9,680 bases of DNA, from positions 1 through 9,680 of the forward strand of contig JAFDIC010000121.1 of the NCBI GenBank assembly GCA_019308525.1. The letters run 5' to 3'. Position numbers and translations under genes: made by a program. Within the stretch, counting starts at the first letter, position 1; each line of letters begins with the position of its first letter. Origin of the DNA: Deltaproteobacteria bacterium (GTDB taxonomy: Bacteria > Desulfobacterota > DSM-4660 > Desulfatiglandales > HGW-15). Below, one piece after another: positions 5,865-9,680 of the stretch. The notes under the pieces were generated by a model. That model ran no database searches, had not been told where the DNA came from, and worked only from the letters and a program-made list of their open reading frames with translations.

Positions 5865-6152
5865 ATGACCTTAACAAAGGAGCGTCTTGTTGAAAGCGTC
5901 AATATCCGATGTGGCCATACGAAGCTCAGGTCTAAGAAGCTGGTCGAAACGCTTTTTGAAATCATCAAGAAAAATCTTGAATCAGGCGAAAGCGTGCTGA
6001 TCAGCAGATTCGGGAAGTTTTCCGTAAAAGACAAGAGCGAACGCAGGGGAAGGAACCCTTCCACCGGAAATGACCTGGTCCTCGGCGCCAGGAGAGTAGT
6101 CACCTTCAAGTGCGCTCCTTTTCTGAAGGATAAGATAAACAAGAAAACCTAA
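5865..6152 (+). CDS. ihfA: Integration host factor alpha / HU-family DNA-binding protein
   Basis: A 95-residue nucleoid protein of normal IHF/HU length. It starts MTLTKERLVESV, typical of IHF-alpha. Residues 44-52 (V-L-I-S-R-F-G-K-F) match the V-L-I-S-G-F-G-K-F core with Gly changed to Arg48. The DNA-intercalating arm is R-R-G-R-N-P65-S-T-G (60-68), with the kink-inducing proline present, and the C-terminus is A-R-R-V-V-T-F-K ... L-K-D-K-I-N. It should bend DNA as a dimer, but no partner beta gene is nearby, so a homodimer or an unlinked partner is possible. ATG 5865 is preferred because AGAGGAGGGG (5851-5860) is 4-6 nt upstream; an in-frame extension to 5721 has no family resemblance. In many bacteria ihfA follows pheT; here it stands alone, so it may be a second paralogue. 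Confidence 0.88.
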   Translation: MTLTKERLVESVNIRCGHTKLRSKKLVETLFEIIKKNLESGESVLISRFGKFSVKDKSERRGRNPSTGNDLVLGARRVVTFKCAPFLKDKINKKT

Positions 6153-6186
6153 TACATAGACGGCCCGTTTCCAATTCTTGAGCCTT

Positions 6187-6229
6187 CCTCTCTCCCTAAC
6201 CATTGGGTCGGATGGTTGGTGGTAAGAGG
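6187..6229. terminator. Possible bidirectional terminator between ihfA and the Tm-1-like gene
   Basis: Between the convergent stops, AACCAT (6198-6203) and ATGGTT (6212-6217) form a perfect 6-bp stem with an 8-nt loop. CCTCT (6187-6191) and AGAGG (6225-6229) could extend it. There is no strong T-run on either side, so Rho-independent function is uncertain. Confidence 0.35.
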
Positions 6230-6241
6230 TTGCCCTTTAAG

Positions 6242-7504
6242 CTACATCTCCATTGCCTGTTTGAGTGCATCTACAACTGCGGAAGCAAATTCCCTCGTAT
6301 TTATGTGGGAATCCACTTCTATTACCTGGATTTCCCGGTCCAGTGTCCCTTTCAGCTCTTCAATGAAGGCCTTATCTGAACCAGGGTCATAAAGGGCTCC
6401 TTCTTCTACACTCAAAGAAGAAAAGCCCTTCAAAGGGATCACGAACTTTACCCGCCTCTTGTCCTCGTGCCTGTTGAGCCTTTCGGCAACTGCCCTTGCA
6501 ATTTCACGTGCTTCCTCAGGGCTTGTTCTCGCCTGCACCCTCATTTCATCCTGAACCAGGAGTTTTCTTTCCGCCAATTTTCGTGAGACCCAAAGCTCGT
6601 CTCCGCCGTCCTTCCTTTGAATCGGCCCACAACTAATCATGTCAAATCCGCAGGGGCTGAGGATGTAAGGCTTTCTCACCTTGCATCCTGCATCAAGCCG
6701 ATCTGGCCCGGCAGCCCGGTTTCCGCCCAGGAGGTACTCGCTGAACCCGGCCGGAACCAGATCAATGAAGGCTTCGAACAGGCCCTGCCCGACCAGGTCC
6801 ACCGCTGCCTTTTCACCCAATCCGGTAGCATGGAAAGATATGACGTCGTATTCTCCTTCCAGCAGCTCCCTGACATAATGGGCACCCTTATCACAGAAGC
6901 CGAACTCAGTGATCGCAATGGAAGGTTTTTCTTGTCTTTTTGCCTGCCCGTATTCCTCAACCATGCCGCAAATGGCACCTGCCCCATTCAGCATGAGGTT
7001 TTTCACTAGAGGGTTCAGCCCTACCGTATCAACAACACTGTGCATTACCGTGATGTCCCTGACCCCAAAGAATTCCGACAGTTTCTTTGCGTAGGCCGGC
7101 ATGGCCGCCACGCTCGAGATCATTAATTTAGGCAGGCCGAAGGGTAAAGGCTTCATTGCCGAAAGGGAGATGAACGTGCCCGTCATGCCGCCCACTGCAA
7201 TGACCCCTTTCAGCTCCCCCTTCCCGTGAAGTTCCAGCAACTTGCATCCCAGGCCATCGGCCATTGCAGAAGTCACCCTGTTCCGGTCTTTCAAGAGAAT
7301 TTCATCTATTTGATCTCTTGTTATGCCTCCGGCCTTTGCCACCTCTTCACAGGTAATCTGTGGTTTCAAAGTGGGTTCGACTGCGCCTGTCCCAATGCTG
7401 ATGTCTATGAGAATGGGTCTATGGCCCCTTGATTCTATTCGCTCGCTTATCAGCCTTAACGCCGCTTCCCTTTCATCGAGCATCCCTATGACTGCAACGC
7501 CCAT
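6242..7504 (-). CDS. Tm-1-like ATP-binding domain protein (UPF0261)
   Basis: A 420-residue cytoplasmic protein of the two-domain UPF0261/Tm-1-like family, full length. The N-terminus M-G-V-A-V-I-G-M-L-D-E-R-E and R-G-H-R-P-I-L-I-D-I-S match the family's 'G-T-L-D-T-K...R-G-H' start. Nucleotide-site motifs include V-G-G-M-T-G-T (104-110), L-P-F-G-L-P-K-L-M-I-S (120-130) and F-H-A-T-G-L-G (224-230). C-terminal family marks are V-I-P-L-K-G-F-S-S-L-S (355-365) and D-S-H-I-N (398-402). The plant homologue Tm-1 binds a viral replication protein; the role of the bacterial proteins is unknown. ATG 7504 is chosen: AGGAGGGG lies 6 nt upstream, whereas the longer frame to 7546 would start inside a hairpin. 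It is the third gene after ubiD and the response regulator, probably co-transcribed across a 95-nt gap. Confidence 0.88.
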   Translation of the reverse strand: MGVAVIGMLDEREAALRLISERIESRGHRPILIDISIGTGAVEPTLKPQITCEEVAKAGGITRDQIDEILLKDRNRVTSAMADGLGCKLLELHGKGELKGVIAVGGMTGTFISLSAMKPLPFGLPKLMISSVAAMPAYAKKLSEFFGVRDITVMHSVVDTVGLNPLVKNLMLNGAGAICGMVEEYGQAKRQEKPSIAITEFGFCDKGAHYVRELLEGEYDVISFHATGLGEKAAVDLVGQGLFEAFIDLVPAGFSEYLLGGNRAAGPDRLDAGCKVRKPYILSPCGFDMISCGPIQRKDGGDELWVSRKLAERKLLVQDEMRVQARTSPEEAREIARAVAERLNRHEDKRRVKFVIPLKGFSSLSVEEGALYDPGSDKAFIEELKGTLDREIQVIEVDSHINTREFASAVVDALKQAMEM

Positions 7505-7536
7505 TATGCCCCTCCTGGAGATATTCACTCGGAATT

Positions 7537-7575
7537 GGAACACCATTGAGCCAAGGGGCCCAATCAGGGTGTTCC
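7537..7575 (-). ncRNA. Strong intergenic RNA hairpin between the response regulator and Tm-1-like genes
   Basis: GGAACACC (7537-7544) pairs perfectly with GGTGTTCC (7568-7575). After a 3-nt bulge (7565-7567), bases 7545-7552 pair with 7557-7564 around a 4-nt loop. The single non-Watson-Crick position (7549/7560) is a G-U wobble on the minus strand but an A-C mismatch on the plus strand, which fits an RNA made in the direction of the genes. No T-run follows, so it may be a processing, stability or translation-control element, not a terminator. Its end is 33 nt before the start codon at 7504. It could instead be a dispersed palindromic repeat. Confidence 0.6.
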
Positions 7576-7599
7576 TTGCAACTGCTCACTTGTCCTTCC

Positions 7600-8109
7600 T
7601 TAAGACCTTCTTGCCTTGATGCTGGCCCTGAACCTTTCCCAGAACTCCTTGTCCTTGTCCTCCCATGCCGCACCCCACCTTTTCTCAAAATAGGAAGAGG
7701 GTAATCTCTCTTCCCAGGAACTCCAAGGGCTCCTTTTTCCCTTTTTTGCCTTGATCACATCGATCAGGAAGGACTTAATGTTCCCCATCTCCTCCTTGGG
7801 AAGGTAACAATCAGCCCCTTTCTTGATGGATTTGACCAGATCCTCAGGGGTAAAGGCATGGGCCGTCAACATTACCGTGACTATCCCTTTGTTTCGGGCC
7901 ATTTCCAGGAGCTTGTAACCGTCAACGCCCATAATATCCAGGATGGCCAGGTCGTAGGCACTGGAATCCAGGAGCACCTTTGCCTCCTCGAAGCTGGAAG
8001 CCCTGTCCAAACGGCACATGGATAACAGCTCCTCCAACACATCCAGTATATCCGGCTCGTCATCCACCACGAGAATCCTTTTGCCGTCCAGAATATCAGG
8101 GGCGACCAT
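7600..8109 (-). CDS. Single-domain response regulator with short aromatic tail
   Basis: A 169-residue cytoplasmic signalling protein. The receiver domain (about 10-122) has the acidic pair D16-D17 (I-L-V-V-D-D-E-P-D), phospho-acceptor D58 (A-I-L-D-I-M), T82 (V-M-L-T-A-H) and K105 (Y-L-P-K), so it should be phosphorylatable. The loop after D58 reads I-M-G-V-D-G instead of the usual I-M-M-P-G-M-D-G, two residues shorter and without the proline. No DNA-binding or enzymatic output domain follows, only about 47 residues rich in Trp and charge (W129, W132, W145, W149, W157). No histidine kinase is in the window. ATG 8109 has AAAGGAG 7 nt upstream and is preferred over 8133. It lies 101 nt downstream of ubiD on the same strand. 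It probably acts by protein-protein contact. Confidence 0.9.
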   Translation of the reverse strand: MVAPDILDGKRILVVDDEPDILDVLEELLSMCRLDRASSFEEAKVLLDSSAYDLAILDIMGVDGYKLLEMARNKGIVTVMLTAHAFTPEDLVKSIKKGADCYLPKEEMGNIKSFLIDVIKAKKGKRSPWSSWEERLPSSYFEKRWGAAWEDKDKEFWERFRASIKARRS

Positions 8110-8210
8110 GAAACATCTCCTTTCATTCCCCAAGGGGTATTGTCAAGTTATTGTCATTGCCAGGCGTCCCGACGACCTCCTATTTACCCCCCAAAACCGC
8201 CGCAACATCC

Positions 8211-9611
8211 TTACAGTCCAAGCTCGGACCACCTTTGTTCGACCTTCTTGACCACATCTTTGTCCAGTTCTACGGGAACAGGTTTTTCCTTCCAGTCATA
8301 GGGAATGGTAGCGTCAAGAAGAAGCCTTCCTGTAATGTCTCTTTGACCGATAGGCAGGGATGGGTCCAGCGGTGTCGACCTTCCTCTCTTTATTACCTGT
8401 GAGCGATTGGGCTGGAACCTGAAACTCAAGGCCCACAACACCCTGGGTAAGTCCCAGGGGTCTATGTCATCGTCCACAACGATGACGGTCTTTAGCCCGT
8501 AGGCACCCATCTCCGTGGATATGGCCGCTGTGAGTACCTGATTTGCGTGACCTGGATACATCTGCTTTACCGATATGATGGCAAGCATCCTGCCTGACCC
8601 CTCAGGGGGGCAGTATACGGCCTTTATTCCGGGGATCTTCATGGCCTCCAATTGCTGCCAAAGCGTTGAGCCGTACGTAAGGGCCATGGTCATGTGAGTA
8701 TCGGTAACCGCTCTTCCCACGGTGGTCCCCCAAAAAATGGGGTTGTTCCGGTAGGTAACACATTTCACGTCTATATAGTTGCGAGGGTCCGTGCCCACCC
8801 CGGAGTAATACCCCGTGTATTCACCGAAAGGTCCTTCATCCATGAACTTTTCCGCATCCACTTCCCCTTCAACCACGATCTCCGCCGTGGCAGGAACGGG
8901 AAGATCACTGGTTTCCGCCTTGACAACCTCTATGGGCTCGCCACGGATTGAACCTGCCAGGTCATATTCTGAATCGAATGCCGAAACCCTTGCCGCCCCC
9001 ATAAGAAACAGCAGCGGGTCACACCCAATGACGGCACATACCGGCATTGGTTCACCCATGGCCTGGTATTTCTTCAGCATTATGTCCGAGTGTTTTCCCC
9101 TTATGAACTGGGTGCCCAGGTGGTTTTTGTCCAAGAGCTGAAGGCGATAGGTCCCCAGGTTGACCCACCCGGTCTCAGGATCTTTTGTTACAACAAAATG
9201 AGCGGTTCCAAAGTACCTCCCACCATCCAGTGGATAGAATTTGGGCGCGGGGAACTGGAAAAGGTCGACATCGTCTCCCACCATAATGTTCTCTTTACAT
9301 GGCCCGGTATCCACCCATTTGGGAGGTATCTTGGTTTCATTCTTCTGCACCCATAATCTCATGAGGTCCGTCAGGGTGGAGTCCCTGGGGGCACCAAGGA
9401 TCAGGGCCAATCTCTGGGTCGTGGTACACACACTCGTAATGACAGGTGTTTCGTAACCCCTGACGTTTTCGAACAGCAGTGCAGGGCCCTGCCTTTCCTC
9501 ATTGAGCTTTGCAATATGGGACAGCTCCAGGTCCCAGTCAACCTCCGCCTCGATCCTGTGAAGCATCCCTTCCGCCTCAGCCTGCTCAATAAAGTCTCTC
9601 ATACTCTTCAT
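8211..9611 (-). CDS. UbiD family decarboxylase (prenylated-FMN dependent)
   Basis: A 466-residue (de)carboxylase of the UbiD/Fdc1 family, near full length. By spacing against Aspergillus Fdc1, all key residues are present: N151 and R156 (N-L-G-T-Y-R, = N168/R173), H174 (R-G-K-H, = H191), E215 (S-E-Y-D-L-A-G, = E233), E259 and E264 (E-G-P-F-G-E, = E277/E282). Asn, His and Glu hold the metal and prenylated FMN; the Arg and the two Glu are catalytic. The substrate is an aromatic or unsaturated carboxylic acid that cannot be named from sequence; in anaerobes such enzymes can also run as carboxylases. The symbol ubiD is avoided because a ubiquinone role is not shown. ATG 9611 follows GGAGG by 10 nt; ATG 9602 is possible. 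No UbiX flavin prenyltransferase is in the window. It is first of three same-strand genes, and its promoter is not visible in the last 69 bases. Confidence 0.92.
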   Translation of the reverse strand: MKSMRDFIEQAEAEGMLHRIEAEVDWDLELSHIAKLNEERQGPALLFENVRGYETPVITSVCTTTQRLALILGAPRDSTLTDLMRLWVQKNETKIPPKWVDTGPCKENIMVGDDVDLFQFPAPKFYPLDGGRYFGTAHFVVTKDPETGWVNLGTYRLQLLDKNHLGTQFIRGKHSDIMLKKYQAMGEPMPVCAVIGCDPLLFLMGAARVSAFDSEYDLAGSIRGEPIEVVKAETSDLPVPATAEIVVEGEVDAEKFMDEGPFGEYTGYYSGVGTDPRNYIDVKCVTYRNNPIFWGTTVGRAVTDTHMTMALTYGSTLWQQLEAMKIPGIKAVYCPPEGSGRMLAIISVKQMYPGHANQVLTAAISTEMGAYGLKTVIVVDDDIDPWDLPRVLWALSFRFQPNRSQVIKRGRSTPLDPSLPIGQRDITGRLLLDATIPYDWKEKPVPVELDKDVVKKVEQRWSELGL

Positions 9612-9680
9612 CTGTTCTTAACCTCCCCTAAATTCAATCTGGTCTCGAATCTGAGAACTATTTCCACAAAACAGCCACGA

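Noticed and set aside
5982..6203. Minus-strand open frame over ihfA with a hydrophobic start
   Set aside because: It is a shadow of the clearly coding ihfA strand, with no SD or family resemblance.
7505..7546. Longer start for the Tm-1-like protein (7546)
   Set aside because: It lies within the hairpin; the SD and family start point to 7504.
8110..8210. TTGACA and CCCCTTGGGG before the response regulator as a promoter or repeat; resemblance of 8150-8180 to a 'TTGTCATTGC' dispersed repeat
   Set aside because: No -10 lies at proper spacing from TTGACA, the 10-nt palindrome is too short, and the repeat resemblance is only a few bases.

Overview
The window is about 9.7 kb of dense bacterial chromosome with moderate GC. 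It looks like an anaerobe of the Desulfobacterota (former Deltaproteobacteria). That is inferred from gene content: a methylcobamide-methyltransferase-like uroporphyrinogen-decarboxylase (URO-D) family protein, an FmdE-family zinc-ribbon protein, an OFA/MCT-like transporter, a UbiD decarboxylase, a Tm-1-like (UPF0261) protein, and a short response regulator whose D-I-M-G-V-D-G loop and aromatic tail I associate with that phylum. There are no rRNA or tRNA genes, CRISPR arrays, insertion sequences or phage genes.

Left block, minus strand (about 3360 down to 1). A promoter near 3332-3359 drives a probable operon: fmdE-like gene (2710-3288), URO-D/methyltransferase gene (1580-2608), MFS carrier (331 to about 1563). 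The last two genes are about 16 nt apart and share one Shine-Dalgarno (SD) region. Below it, a near-consensus promoter with a palindrome around its -10 box starts a new unit at about 248. That unit reads into a gene cut by the window edge (1-134), whose product resembles GspE-type N-terminal modules.

Middle block (3300-6240). cinA (3476-4702, plus) diverges from the fmdE operon, and the two -10 boxes abut. Its N-terminal molybdopterin-binding-like domain is intact, but its C-terminal nicotinamide-nucleotide-amidase domain has lost its active-site signature. Converging on it is a small exported four-TPR protein (4771-5310, minus). A gene-poor stretch of about 550 bases follows, holding a TPR-gene promoter, a possible short coding remnant and several small inverted repeats. 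Next is an IHF-alpha/HU-type DNA-bending protein (5865-6152, plus), then a possible bidirectional terminator.

Right block, minus strand (9611 down to 6242): UbiD-family decarboxylase, single-domain response regulator, Tm-1-like ATP-binding protein. A strong 39-nt hairpin lies in the 95-nt gap between the last two genes. UbiD keeps all the residues known to hold prenylated FMN/metal and to carry out catalysis; no UbiX partner is present.

No complete undescribed system can be proven here. The best leads are the fmdE/methyltransferase/MFS operon with an altered FmdE metal motif, the UbiD/response-regulator/Tm-1 cluster with its intergenic hairpin, the CinA with a dead-looking amidase domain, and the unusual start of the MFS gene.
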